The notes below the pieces were generated by a model. That model saw only the letters and a list, made by a program, of their open reading frames with translations, was not told the origin of the DNA and searched no databases. Positions 16,463-25,062 of a stretch of 64,000 nt of DNA are shown in pieces. The stretch comes from Agromyces sp. 3263. GTDB lineage: Bacteria > Actinomycetota > Actinomycetes > Actinomycetales > Microbacteriaceae. The stretch lies in the NCBI RefSeq assembly GCF_031456545.1, contig NZ_JAVDUV010000001.1:1426001-1490000 (forward strand), written 5' to 3'. The first letter of the stretch is position 1. Each line of letters begins with the position of its first letter. The translations under genes were made by a program, and so were the position numbers.

Positions 16463-17605
16463 GTGGACCTGGCCGGCCTGCGGGAACTGCGCCTGCGCGT
16501 GCAGGGACTGCGCGCCCCGTTCGACGCCTCGGCTCCCGAGGTCGTGCGGCGGTTCGCGGCGGTGCAGGCGCAGGAGTTCGTGCCGGCGCAGTGGGGGCTC
16601 GCCGCGCGCGTGCCGGTCGAGCGGCGACCGGATGCCGCATCCGTCGCCGCGGCGCTCGACACGGGCGAGATCCTCCGCACGCACGTGCTGCGACCCACGT
16701 GGCACTTCCTCCACCCCGACGACGCGCGCTGGATCATGGAGCTCTCGGCGGAACGGGTGCACCGCGCCAACGGCACCCACTACCGCCGCACCGGGATCGA
16801 GGGCGAGGTCGCCGCCCGCGCGCTGGACCTCGTCGCCGCGTCACTGGCGGGCGGGCATCGCACCCGGGCCGAGCTCGCCGCGGCGCTCGACGCGGGCGGG
16901 ATCGAGGGCACGGGCCTCAGCTTCGTCTACGTCATGATGACGGCCGAGCTGGAACGCGTCGCGATCAGCGGGGCGAACGCCGGCAAGCAGCGCACGTACG
17001 CCGCCTTCGACGAGCGTGTGCCGCCGTCGGCGCCCCGGCCGCGCGACGAGGCGCTCGCCGACCTGGCCGCCCGCTTCATCGCCTCGCGCGGACCGGTGAC
17101 CGACCGGGACTTCGCGACCTGGTCGGGCTTCACGCTCGGCGACACCCGGCAGGCGTTCGCGGATGCCGCGGAGCGGGCCGGCTCCGGCCGCTTCGAGTGG
17201 ATCGACGTCGAGGGCACGCGGCACGTCGTCGACGCGGCATCCGTCGGCGCAGCATCCGTCGACGGTGCATCATCCCCGCCCGCCGACGGACCCGTGGTCG
17301 ACCTGCTGCAGGCGTACGACGAGTACATCATGGGCTACGCCGCGCCCCGCACCTACCTGCTTCCCGCCGACCGCGATGCGGTGCACGCCGAGTTCCCCCT
17401 GCACGCGCTCATGGTCGACGGCGTCATGGCGGGGCGCTGGGCGCCGGTCGTGCAGGCGAAGCGCGCGACCGCCAGGGTGGTGCCGTGGCGCGCGTTCTCG
17501 GCGCCCGAGGAACGCGCGCTCGCGGCATCCGTCGCCGACCTGGAGCGCTTCCTCGGCGTGCCCGTCACGATGTCCGTGGACCCGCAGCCGACCGCCGCGC
17601 CCTGA
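16463..17605 (+). CDS. AlkZ-like winged-helix DNA-binding protein (HTH_42 family)
   Basis: A 380-residue protein of the HTH_42/AlkZ family. Studied members (Streptomyces AlkZ, E. coli YcaQ) are DNA glycosylases that remove bulky alkylated or cross-linked bases and use a Gln-x-Gln or Gln-x-Asp motif in the first winged helix. Here the equivalent is Q35-A-Q37 in AAVQAQEF. Other family marks are RTHVLRPTWHFL, GLSFVYVMMTAELE and the C-terminal PRTYLLPAD and VDGVMAGRWAPV segments. GTG at 16463, 2 nt after the ABC permease stop, is the chosen start. Position directly after an exporter suggests self-protection against a genotoxin (inference). Confidence 0.82.
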   Translation: MDLAGLRELRLRVQGLRAPFDASAPEVVRRFAAVQAQEFVPAQWGLAARVPVERRPDAASVAAALDTGEILRTHVLRPTWHFLHPDDARWIMELSAERVHRANGTHYRRTGIEGEVAARALDLVAASLAGGHRTRAELAAALDAGGIEGTGLSFVYVMMTAELERVAISGANAGKQRTYAAFDERVPPSAPRPRDEALADLAARFIASRGPVTDRDFATWSGFTLGDTRQAFADAAERAGSGRFEWIDVEGTRHVVDAASVGAASVDGASSPPADGPVVDLLQAYDEYIMGYAAPRTYLLPADRDAVHAEFPLHALMVDGVMAGRWAPVVQAKRATARVVPWRAFSAPEERALAASVADLERFLGVPVTMSVDPQPTAAP

Positions 17606-17627
17606 CCGCCCCGGCGCGCCCGACCGA

Positions 17628-17642
17628 TACGATCGCGACATG
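17628..17642 (+). promoter_or_regulatory. Leaderless-type -10 box
   Basis: TACGAT at 17628-17633, 6 nt before the ATG at 17640 of the DUF1304 gene. Confidence 0.55.
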
Positions 17643-18020
17643 GCCGTCATCGCGAGCATCTTCGTCGCCCTCGCCGCGCTCCTGCACGGCTACATCTTCC
17701 TCATGGAGAGCGTGTGGTGGACCCGCCCGTCGACGTGGAAGCGGTTCGGCGTTCCCGACCAGGCCTCCGCCGACACCACCCGGCCGATGGCCTACAACCA
17801 GGGCTTCTACAACCTGTTCCTCGGGATCGGAGCCGCGCTCGGGCTGGTGATGTACTGGGCGGGCGCCGTCGACGTCGGCAAGGCCCTCGTGCTGTTCACC
17901 ACCGCCTGCATGGTGCTCGCGGCCCTCGTGCTGACGACGACCGGCCGCGGCTACCTGCGGCCCGCGCTGATCCAGGGCACCCTGCCGCTCATCGGGTTCG
18001 TGCTGTTCGCCCTGGCGTGA
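17640..18020 (+). CDS. DUF1304 membrane protein
   Basis: A 126-residue, four-helix membrane protein of the DUF1304 family. The typical pattern is a first helix ending in HGYIFLMESVWW, then FGV, then MAYNQGFYNLFLGIGAALGL, then two more helices. Function is unknown. The ATG at 17640 is chosen because a TACGAT box lies 6 nt upstream and the region before it is not coding in this frame. Confidence 0.85.
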   Translation: MAVIASIFVALAALLHGYIFLMESVWWTRPSTWKRFGVPDQASADTTRPMAYNQGFYNLFLGIGAALGLVMYWAGAVDVGKALVLFTTACMVLAALVLTTTGRGYLRPALIQGTLPLIGFVLFALA

Positions 18021-18470
18021 GCCGCCGGGTCGGGCTCCCTCCCGCCCTCCCCCGAATGGGGTCCTATGCGCTGTTCGCGCGCAGGCGTAGCTTTCAGAGC
18101 ACTCCCGTCGATCGCGACTTCCGGGTCGCTCGGTTCGGCGGGCGCGAGTGAATCGCACGTGTCAGCGTGCGAGAGGCGCGACGCTCCGGCGTCGCGACTG
18201 GGCCACTGACGAGCCGGCATCGATCGGCCCCGTTCCGCGTTGAACGCTCGCCCTCCCCTGGGCTGTCCCCGAGGCTCCCTCATGGTCGCGTCCCCCGAAC
18301 GCCGTACGACCGCGATGCCGGAAGCGCCGCCACTGCTGCGCACGCTCCGCCGCCTCGTCGTCGCGCTCCGGGCCGCAGCCCCCTAGACGACCGCGGCCGG
18401 CGCGTCCCTGCCTCTTGCCCCCAAGACGCGTCGGCCGTGTGTCACCAAGCGCCGACTCGGGCCAGCGGGC
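18021..18470. other. 450-bp gap without a recognisable gene
   Basis: Lies downstream of both flanking convergent genes. Short open frames here show no conserved motif or ribosome-binding site. I see no clear terminator or repeat. It may hold decayed coding sequence at the edge of the DegT/glycosyltransferase pair. Confidence 0.4.
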
Positions 18471-19643
18471 TCACGCGGCGGGCCACGCCCCCGTCACGTC
18501 GACCTCGCGCTCACGCACGAACGGGTCGCCCTCGGGCCTGAGGCCGAACGCCTCGCGCATCGCACGGGTGACCCGCACGACCTGCCGGGCCGTCATGTGC
18601 GGGAAGATCGGCAGGCTGAGGAGCTCGTCCGCGGCGGCATCCGCCACCGGGCAGTCGGTCCGCCGAATGCGCTGGTCGGCCAGGGCACGAGAACGGTGCA
18701 GCGGGACCGGATAGTGGATGCCGGTGGCGACCCCGGCGGCGGCGAGTTGCGCGGCCACGTGCTCCCGGTTCGCGACCCTGACCACGTAGTGGTGCCAGAC
18801 ATGCTCGTTGCCATTCGCGACCTGCGGGAGGACCACCTCGTCGATGTCGTGGAGGAGCGCCGAATAGACGGAGGCCACGGCGCGTCGCCTGGCGTTCCAG
18901 TCCTCCAGGCGCTTGAGCTTCGCCGAGAGCACGATGGCCTGCACCGCATCGAGCCGGGAGGTGAAGCCCAGCAGCGAATGCTCGTCGCCGTCCTCGCTGC
19001 CGTGCGAGCCGATCATGCGCACTGCCCGCGCGAGTGAGGGGTCGTCGGTCGTGACCGCGCCGCCGTCGCCCGCGGCGCCGAGGTTGGTGCCGGGGGCGAA
19101 GCTGGTCGCCGCGATGCGCCCGAGGCTGCCCGACACCTCGCCATGCCGCCTCGCGCCGTGCGACTGGGCGGCATCCTCCACCAGCACCGCGCCGATGCGG
19201 CGCGCGATGGGCACCAGGTCCTCGACCGGCGCGGCCTGGCCATGGAGGTGCACGGCGACGATGACGCGCGTCGCCGTGCTCGACGCCGCCTCGACCGCGT
19301 CGGGATCGATGAGCAGCGAAGTCGCGTCGACGTCGACGAGGACCGGGATGCCGCCGGCGCGGATGACGGCCTCAGCCGTGGCGATGAACGTATTGGCGGG
19401 GAGGATGACCTCGACGCCCTGGCCGACGCCGACGGCGCGAAGCGCCGCCTCGAGGGCGTCCGTTCCGCTGCCCATGCCGACGCAGTGCCGGGCGCCGGTG
19501 TAGGCCGCGTACTCACGCTCGAACGCATCGACCTCGGGTCCGCCGACGAACACTCCCGACGCCAAGGCGGCACGCAGCCGTGGCAGCACCTCGTCGTCCA
19601 CCTCGTGCTGCTGCGCGGCGAGATCCGTGAACGGCACGGTCAT
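18471..19643 (-). CDS. DegT/DnrJ/EryC1/StrS-family protein lacking the catalytic lysine
   Basis: A 390-residue sugar-aminotransferase-fold protein. PLP-site elements are present: GMGSGTDALEAALRA, ANTFIATAEA, VEDAAQSHGA, and the C-terminal HVWHHYVVRV. The expected Schiff-base segment PGKNLGAxGDGG reads PGTNLGAAGDGG, so the catalytic Lys is Thr186. It therefore cannot be a normal aminotransferase; members with His at this position act as sugar dehydratases. ATG at 19643 has AGGAGG 8 nt upstream. It follows a family 2 glycosyltransferase gene by 22 nt, so a role in a surface glycan or a regulatory role is plausible. Confidence 0.82.
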   Translation of the reverse strand: MTVPFTDLAAQQHEVDDEVLPRLRAALASGVFVGGPEVDAFEREYAAYTGARHCVGMGSGTDALEAALRAVGVGQGVEVILPANTFIATAEAVIRAGGIPVLVDVDATSLLIDPDAVEAASSTATRVIVAVHLHGQAAPVEDLVPIARRIGAVLVEDAAQSHGARRHGEVSGSLGRIAATSFAPGTNLGAAGDGGAVTTDDPSLARAVRMIGSHGSEDGDEHSLLGFTSRLDAVQAIVLSAKLKRLEDWNARRRAVASVYSALLHDIDEVVLPQVANGNEHVWHHYVVRVANREHVAAQLAAAGVATGIHYPVPLHRSRALADQRIRRTDCPVADAAADELLSLPIFPHMTARQVVRVTRAMREAFGLRPEGDPFVREREVDVTGAWPAA

Positions 19644-19665
19644 CCGGCCACCTCCTGCTCGTCGG

Positions 19666-20745
19666 TCACGAGATCCCCACGTGTCTCCAGAACGACCATC
19701 GAAGCCGATCCAACTGGCGGCGGCAGGCCTCGATGCACCGCTGCGCCAGTCGCGGCGAACCTCCTGCGTACGCACGACGGAGGCCGCGCACGACGGCACG
19801 ACCCCGACGTCGCCGCAGCGACGAGCGGCGCACCTCGCCGGCCACGCGATAGAGGTCGGATGCGACGTCCGCGTCGCCGCCGCCGTCGAGCTCGCGTTGC
19901 GCCAGCAGCAATGCCTCCCGCGCGACCGCCCGTTCAGCCCGGCTGAGCAGGAGGTCGTACCTCGGGACCGCCTCGCGCGTGCCGGGCGCCGCGATCGTGC
20001 GGAACGCCGCGGCCCGCTCGCGAAGATGCTCAGCCATCCCGTCGAACGCGCTGACCCTCGTGTCGTCGGCGTGCACGCGGTGCATGGCCTGCAGCGGTCC
20101 GTTCACCCGCGCGACGTCCCAGCGGGCCGCCATGCGGAGCGGGAACTCGAGCTCGTCGGAGTGGGGCAGGCGTGCGTCGTAGGGCCCGACCTGACGCACC
20201 GCCTCCATGCGCACGACGACCTCGGGCGAGAGGATGAAGCTCCGACCGCGCCAGCAGGCGAGGCGGATCCATTCGTGGCCGTGCCACACGGTCCAGGTGA
20301 CCCGACGAGCGCCTGCGCCGACACCGGCGGCATCCGATTCGTCGTCGAGTTCGAGCGGCCTGCCGTACACCATCCCGACCGTGGGCTCAGCGAGCATGAG
20401 CCGTGCCGCTCGTCCAAGGGCACCGGGGGCGACGAGGTCGTCGGCGGACACGACGGCGACGAACTCCGTCGTCACGACCGCGAGGCCGTCGTTGCAGGAC
20501 GCGATGCGGCCGGCGTGCTCGTCGTGCGCGATGACCTGCACGCGCTCGTCGGCGGCCAGCCGTCGACCCGCGGCAAGCGAACCGTCCGGTGAGGCGTCGT
20601 CGACGATGACGACCCGTGGGTCGACGTCGTCCTGCGCGAGCACTGCGCCGACCGCGGCATCCAGGTACTGCCCCTGCCGGTAGCACGGGATCACCACGGT
20701 GACGGCGGGGCGCGCGTCAGTCGGAGCGGGGAACCGCACCCTCAC
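19666..20745 (-). CDS. Family 2 glycosyltransferase
   Basis: A 359-residue GT-A-fold glycosyltransferase that would add a sugar from a nucleotide donor to a glycan or lipid at the cytoplasmic face of the membrane. Nucleotide-binding motifs: TVVIPCYRQGQYLDAAV, VVIVDDASPDGS, and the metal-binding VVSADDLVAPGAL. A DSDELEFPLRMA segment (here PHSDELEFPLRM) marks the acceptor side. The C-terminal ~100 residues are Arg-rich and helical, without membrane spans. The GTG at 20745 has GAGGAG upstream; the longer open frame is Arg/Pro-rich and not convincing. Confidence 0.82.
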   Translation of the reverse strand: MRVRFPAPTDARPAVTVVIPCYRQGQYLDAAVGAVLAQDDVDPRVVIVDDASPDGSLAAGRRLAADERVQVIAHDEHAGRIASCNDGLAVVTTEFVAVVSADDLVAPGALGRAARLMLAEPTVGMVYGRPLELDDESDAAGVGAGARRVTWTVWHGHEWIRLACWRGRSFILSPEVVVRMEAVRQVGPYDARLPHSDELEFPLRMAARWDVARVNGPLQAMHRVHADDTRVSAFDGMAEHLRERAAAFRTIAAPGTREAVPRYDLLLSRAERAVAREALLLAQRELDGGGDADVASDLYRVAGEVRRSSLRRRRGRAVVRGLRRAYAGGSPRLAQRCIEACRRQLDRLRWSFWRHVGIS

Positions 20746-21339
20746 GCCGACTCCTCGGTCGCGGTGCCACCCACCCGCTCGGTGCTGCGACTGCGCTGCC
20801 GTGCCCCGCACGCGCGCTGGATGGTGTCGTGACGGGGGAGGCGGACAACTGGGCTGATATCCGCTCCCCCGCCCCGACGTCTGGGCGGCCCGGTGGCCGG
20901 ATCGATGAGCCTGTCGCGTGTCTGTGGGATGGCGCACGCCGCGACCTGCCCGCCGCCCTGAGGGGCGGAGACGGGCGGTCCGATGACGGTGGCCGCGGAA
21001 GGGCCGACGACGTCGAGAGCCAGGCAGGGTGGGACACGGGAAGACCCTTGGGGACGAGAGTCGTAATACGCCACGCCGGGACGCAAGGGGATGCGCATCG
21101 GCGTGCTATCGGGCTTGTGCTCAGACCAGGGGAGGTCTGGGTGAAAACGCGCGACGAGGTCAGTTTCGAGATCGCCTCATGTTTCTCGGGTGAAGTCAGT
21201 TCTACGCCTCGCGGTGACCGCAGTCTTCCCCCCGTTCGGGGCATTGACCCGGAAACGGTCGGATGGCAGCCCAGAACAGCCGAGCATCGGACGCCTCGCG
21301 CACCGATTCGCCGTCGACGCACCTCGGCGTCGAAGCGCC
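20746..21339. other. 594-bp gap without a recognisable gene
   Basis: Upstream of the glycosyltransferase and downstream of the short minus-strand protein. It contains a 6-bp-arm hairpin (CAGACC 21122-21127, GGTCTG 21134-21139) and an unusual stretch around 21060-21120, but no convincing ORF, tRNA or known riboswitch. It is long for an intergenic region here and could hold an unrecognised RNA or decayed gene. Confidence 0.4.
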
Positions 21340-21723
21340 CTACTCGGCGGGATGCCCGTCGGCCACCGACGGCGGCTCGTTGAGCTTCAGCCGGTCGATG
21401 AGCGTGGCCGAGTGGTTGGTGCTCAGGATGAGGCGGGTGAACTCGCCGTCGGCCAGCTCGAGCACCACGGCCTGCCGCTTGCCCTTCACGATGACGAAGT
21501 CGGTGCCGCCGTGGTACTTCCACACACCGACCGCCACGACGAGCGGCACCTCGCTGCCCCGCTTGCGGATGCCGCGGATCCACACCCACGGGTCGTCGGT
21601 GACGGTCGCCGAGCGGATGTCGTCGCGCTGCACCACGATGTCGTCGGCACGCAGCGCGAGCGCCTTCTCGGCCGGGGTGAGGTGAACCTCGATCCGATCG
21701 GGATGCACGCGAAGGTTGGCCAT
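21340..21723 (-). CDS. Conserved hypothetical protein, PH-like
   Basis: A 127-residue soluble protein of alternating beta-strand character (RIEVHLTPAEKALAL, IVVQRDDIRSATV, DFVIVKGKRQAVVLEL) that resembles bacterial PH-like domains. I do not recognise a named family. The ATG at 21723 is preferred over an upstream start at 21774. It stands alone, 127 bp downstream of the hemL end on the same strand, and has no catalytic motif. Confidence 0.65.
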   Translation of the reverse strand: MANLRVHPDRIEVHLTPAEKALALRADDIVVQRDDIRSATVTDDPWVWIRGIRKRGSEVPLVVAVGVWKYHGGTDFVIVKGKRQAVVLELADGEFTRLILSTNHSATLIDRLKLNEPPSVADGHPAE

Positions 21724-21850
21724 GGTTCCATCCTGCCCGAGGCCGGCGACAGCCGTCGCGTCGCCACCCCACAATGGAATAACGGTTTCGCCGCGTCAGG
21801 CCTGTCGCGCCGTCCGTCCCGCCGGCGGCGGGCTCCCGCAGCGAGCGGCC

Positions 21851-23212
21851 TCAGGCCGGGCGAGCGGATGCCGCGGCGCGGGCGGCCGCGGGCAGCGCGT
21901 CGACGATGCGGCCGATGGCCTCGTCGTCGTGGGCGGCCGTGACGAACCACGCCTCGAAGACCGACGGCGGCAGCGAGACGCCCGCGTCGAGCATCGCGTG
22001 GAAGAACGCGGGGTACCGCCACGCCTCCTGGCGCTGCACGCCGGCGTAGTCGTGCACGCCGGATGCCACGTCCTCGCCGAACACGAAGCTGAACAGGTTG
22101 CCGGCACGCTGCACCCCGTGCGCCACGCCCTCCGCGGTGAGCGCGTCGGACACGGCTGCGCTGATCGTCTCGGCGGTGACGTCGAGACGCGAGTACACCG
22201 CGGCATCCGCGGCCCGGAGCGTGGCGACGCCGGCGGCCACCGCGACCGGGTTCCCCGAGAGGGTGCCCGCCTGGTACACCGGGCCCACGGGCGCGAGGTA
22301 CTGCATCACGTCGGCGCGACCGCCGAGCGCGGCGACGGGCATGCCACCGCCGATGACCTTGCCGAACGTGAGGAGGTCGGGAGTGTACTCGCCCTCGCCG
22401 CCCCGCTCGACGCCCCACCAGCCGGCCTCCGACACCCGGAAGCCGGTGAGCACCTCGTCGCTGATGACGAGCGAGCCGTTGGCGTGCGCGAGGTCCACGA
22501 GCGCGCGGTTGAAGCCGGGCCGCGGCGGGACGACGCCCATGTTCGCGGCGGCCGCCTCGACGATGACCGCGGCGATGCGGTCGCCGTGCTCGGCGAACGC
22601 CGCCCGCACGGCATCGAGGTCGTTGTAGGGCAGCACGAGGGTGAGCGCCGCGATGTCGGCGGGGACGCCGGCCGAGCCGGGCAGCGCGAAGGTGGCGAGT
22701 CCGGATCCTGCCTCGGCGAGCAAGCCGTCGGAGTGCCCGTGGTAATGGCCCGAGAACTTCACGAGCAGGTCGCGTCCGGTGAATCCACGGGCGAGGCGGA
22801 TGGCGCTCATGGTCGCCTCGGTGCCGGTCGACACGAGGCGCAGCTGCTCGACCGGCGCGATCCGGGCCTCGACGAGCTCGGCGAGCTCGGTCTCGGCGGG
22901 CGTCGACGAGCCGAACGAGAGACCACGGCTCGCGGCATCCGTCACCGCCTCGATCACCCGCGGATCGGCGTGCCCGAGGATCGCGGGACCCCACCCGGCG
23001 ACGAGGTCGACGTACTCGCGACCCTCGACGTCGGTCACGTACGCGCCGCGGGCGCTCACGAGGAACCGCGGCGTGCCGCCCACCGAGCGGAACGCGCGCA
23101 CCGGCGAGTTCACGCCGCCGGGGATGGCGGCCTGCGCCCGAGCGAAGAGCCCGGCGTTGGTCGTGTCGGCAGCAACCGTGTCGGCAGTGGTCGTGTCGGC
23201 AGGGGTGTTCAT
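21851..23212 (-). CDS. hemL: Glutamate-1-semialdehyde 2,1-aminomutase
   Basis: A 453-residue PLP enzyme that converts glutamate-1-semialdehyde to 5-aminolevulinate, the second step of the C5 route. Class III aminotransferase motifs: [49 protein letters not shown] and the PLP lysine in [14 protein letters not shown]. The ATG at 23212 overlaps the hemB stop (ATGA). The first ~20 residues are an Ala/Thr/Asp repeat not shared with the family core. Last gene of the minus-strand hem operon. Confidence 0.95.
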   Translation of the reverse strand: MNTPADTTTADTVAADTTNAGLFARAQAAIPGGVNSPVRAFRSVGGTPRFLVSARGAYVTDVEGREYVDLVAGWGPAILGHADPRVIEAVTDAASRGLSFGSSTPAETELAELVEARIAPVEQLRLVSTGTEATMSAIRLARGFTGRDLLVKFSGHYHGHSDGLLAEAGSGLATFALPGSAGVPADIAALTLVLPYNDLDAVRAAFAEHGDRIAAVIVEAAAANMGVVPPRPGFNRALVDLAHANGSLVISDEVLTGFRVSEAGWWGVERGGEGEYTPDLLTFGKVIGGGMPVAALGGRADVMQYLAPVGPVYQAGTLSGNPVAVAAGVATLRAADAAVYSRLDVTAETISAAVSDALTAEGVAHGVQRAGNLFSFVFGEDVASGVHDYAGVQRQEAWRYPAFFHAMLDAGVSLPPSVFEAWFVTAAHDDEAIGRIVDALPAAARAAASARPA

Positions 23213-24207
23213 GCGAGGTCTCCGTCTCGGATCCAGTCGGCGAGCTCGACGGCCCAGTACGTGAGCACGGCGTCGGCGCCGGCCCGGCGGATGGCGCGCA
23301 CCGACTCGATCACGGCGCGCCTGCGGTCGATCCAGCCGTGGGCGGCGGCGGCCTCGATCATCGCGTACTCGCCCGACACCTGGTAGGCCCACACGGGCAC
23401 CTCGGATGCCGCGGCGACATCGGCGAGCACGTCGAGGTAGCTGCCGGCGGGCTTGACCATGACGATGTCGGCGCCCTCGTCGATGTCGATCATCGCCTCA
23501 CGGAGGCCCTCACGCCGGTTGCCCGGGTCGAGCTGGTACGACCGGCGGTCGCCCTCGAGGGTCGACTCCACGGCGTCGCGGAACGGCCCGTAGAACGCGC
23601 TCGCGTACTTCGCCGAGTAGGCGAGGATCGCCGTATCGGCGTGCCCGGCCTCGTCGAGCGCCTCGCGCACCGCGGCCACCTGGCCGTCCATCATGCCGCT
23701 CAGGCCCAGCAGCTGCGAGCCGGCGCGGGCCTGCTCGAGCGCCATCGCGGTGTAGCGCTCGAGCGTCGCGTCGTTGTCGACGCGTCCGCGGTCGTCGAGC
23801 ACGCCGCAGTGCCCATGGTCGGTGAACTCGTCGAGGCAGAGGTCGGTCTGCACCACGAGCCGGCCGGCGGATGCCTCGACGGCGACGCGCGTGGCCACGT
23901 TCAGGATCCCGTCGGGGTCCGTGGCCCCCGAGCCGCGCGCGTCGCGCACCTCCGGCACGCCGAACAGCATCACGCCGCCGAGGCCCGCGGCCGCGGCATC
24001 CGACACCGCCTGCGGCAGGGACTCGAGGGAGTGCTGCACGACGCCCGGCATCGACGCGATCGGCAGCGGGGCGGTGATGCCCTCGCGCACGAACAGCGGC
24101 AGCACCAGGTCGGCGGGGTGCATGCGCGTCTCGGAGACGAGGCGGCGCATGGCCGGGGCCTCTCGCAGACGACGTGGGCGGACGCGGGGAACGGGCGTGG
24201 AACTCAC
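23209..24207 (-). CDS. hemB: Porphobilinogen synthase
   Basis: A 332-residue TIM-barrel enzyme that joins two 5-aminolevulinate molecules. The two active-site lysines lie in [18 protein letters not shown] and [12 protein letters not shown]. The metal-site loop reads [14 protein letters not shown], a Cys-Asp-Cys variant rather than the three-Cys zinc form, a pattern I associate with actinobacteria. The GTG at 24207 is preceded by TAGGCT and a 6-nt spacer, so hemB probably has its own leaderless promoter inside the operon, 45 nt after hemD. Confidence 0.95.
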   Translation of the reverse strand: MSSTPVPRVRPRRLREAPAMRRLVSETRMHPADLVLPLFVREGITAPLPIASMPGVVQHSLESLPQAVSDAAAAGLGGVMLFGVPEVRDARGSGATDPDGILNVATRVAVEASAGRLVVQTDLCLDEFTDHGHCGVLDDRGRVDNDATLERYTAMALEQARAGSQLLGLSGMMDGQVAAVREALDEAGHADTAILAYSAKYASAFYGPFRDAVESTLEGDRRSYQLDPGNRREGLREAMIDIDEGADIVMVKPAGSYLDVLADVAAASEVPVWAYQVSGEYAMIEAAAAHGWIDRRRAVIESVRAIRRAGADAVLTYWAVELADWIRDGDLA

Positions 24208-24219
24208 CCGTCCAGCCTA
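24207..24219 (-). promoter_or_regulatory. Internal leaderless-type promoter of hemB
   Basis: On the minus strand TAGGCT (24219-24214), 6 nt, then the GTG start at 24207, identical in box and spacing to 12531 and 13813. Confidence 0.55.
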
Positions 24220-24252
24220 CGTCGCGCCGGCTGGGTGCCCGCCGGTCAGGCG

Positions 24253-25062
24253 TCAGGCGTGAGCGGTGGCCGCTTCGACGACCGCGTCGATGAGCGACTC
24301 GGCCGTGCGCTCGCGCGCGACGACGTCGACGCGGAGGCCGATCTGCGCGGCATCCGTCTTGGTCTGCGGGCCGATGGCCGCGACGAGCGTGGTCTCGGGG
24401 ATGGGACCGAGCTGCTCCTGCACCTGTTCCGCGACGCTGCCCGAGGTCACGAGCACAGCGTTGACCCGCCCGGATCGGACGTCCTCGGCGACCTTGGGCG
24501 AGACGGGCACGCCCACCGTGCGGTAGGCGACGACGGCCTCGACATGATGGCCCGCGCGGGCGAGGCCGATCGACAGCACCTGCTTGGCGATCGCGGAGCG
24601 CAGCGCGAGGACGCGCAGGCCCTTCTGGCCCTCGGTCGCGGCCTCCCACTCCTCGAGGAGGCCGCGCGCGGAATTGTCCTCCGACGGGACGATGTCGGCG
24701 TGGTACCCGGCGGCGACGAGGGCGGCAGCGGTGGTCTCGCCGACCGCTGCGACCTTCGTCGTCTCGGGGATCACCGCGTTGTACGACGAGAGCACGTCGA
24801 CCGTGGTGGCGCTCGTGACGGTGAGCCAGTCGAATCCGCCCGCCGCGAGCTTCGCGAGGGCGGCCTCGAGGGCCGGCTGATCGTCGGTGGGCGCGAAGTT
24901 GATCATCGGGGCCACGATGGGGGATGCGCCACGCGCGCGGAGCGCGGCGGCCACGCCGTCGCCCCACGGCCCGCCGCGGGGCACGAGCACGCGCCATCCG
25001 GCGAGCGGCTTGCCGTGGAAGGGCAGGCCGATCGCACCGGTCAACGATTCGAATTCGCTCAC
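24253..25062 (-). CDS. hemD: Uroporphyrinogen-III synthase
   Basis: A 269-residue two-domain protein that closes hydroxymethylbilane into uroporphyrinogen III with inversion of ring D. The family is poorly conserved in sequence; recognisable parts are WRVLVPRGGPWGDGVAAALRARGASPIVAPMI, FDWLTVTSATTVDVL and NAVLVTSGSVAEQV. Its ATG overlaps the hemC stop (ATGA), and gene order hemC-hemD-hemB supports the call. Confidence 0.92.
   Translation of the reverse strand: MSEFESLTGAIGLPFHGKPLAGWRVLVPRGGPWGDGVAAALRARGASPIVAPMINFAPTDDQPALEAALAKLAAGGFDWLTVTSATTVDVLSSYNAVIPETTKVAAVGETTAAALVAAGYHADIVPSEDNSARGLLEEWEAATEGQKGLRVLALRSAIAKQVLSIGLARAGHHVEAVVAYRTVGVPVSPKVAEDVRSGRVNAVLVTSGSVAEQVQEQLGPIPETTLVAAIGPQTKTDAAQIGLRVDVVARERTAESLIDAVVEAATAHA

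Noticed and set aside
20990..21060. Possible cobalamin riboswitch from GAGCCAGGCAGGG and GGGAAG words
   Set aside because: The conserved words occur in the wrong order and spacing on both strands.
21060..21130. Possible c-di-GMP (GEMM) riboswitch because of a GGGACGCAAGGGG stretch
   Set aside because: The rest of the consensus (the first stem and the conserved purine loop) is not present, and no gene on that strand follows closely.
23209..24207. HemB metal site missing a Cys ([11 protein letters not shown]) as a defective enzyme
   Set aside because: The Cys-Asp-Cys form is, as far as I know, usual in actinobacterial HemB, and both active-site lysines are present.
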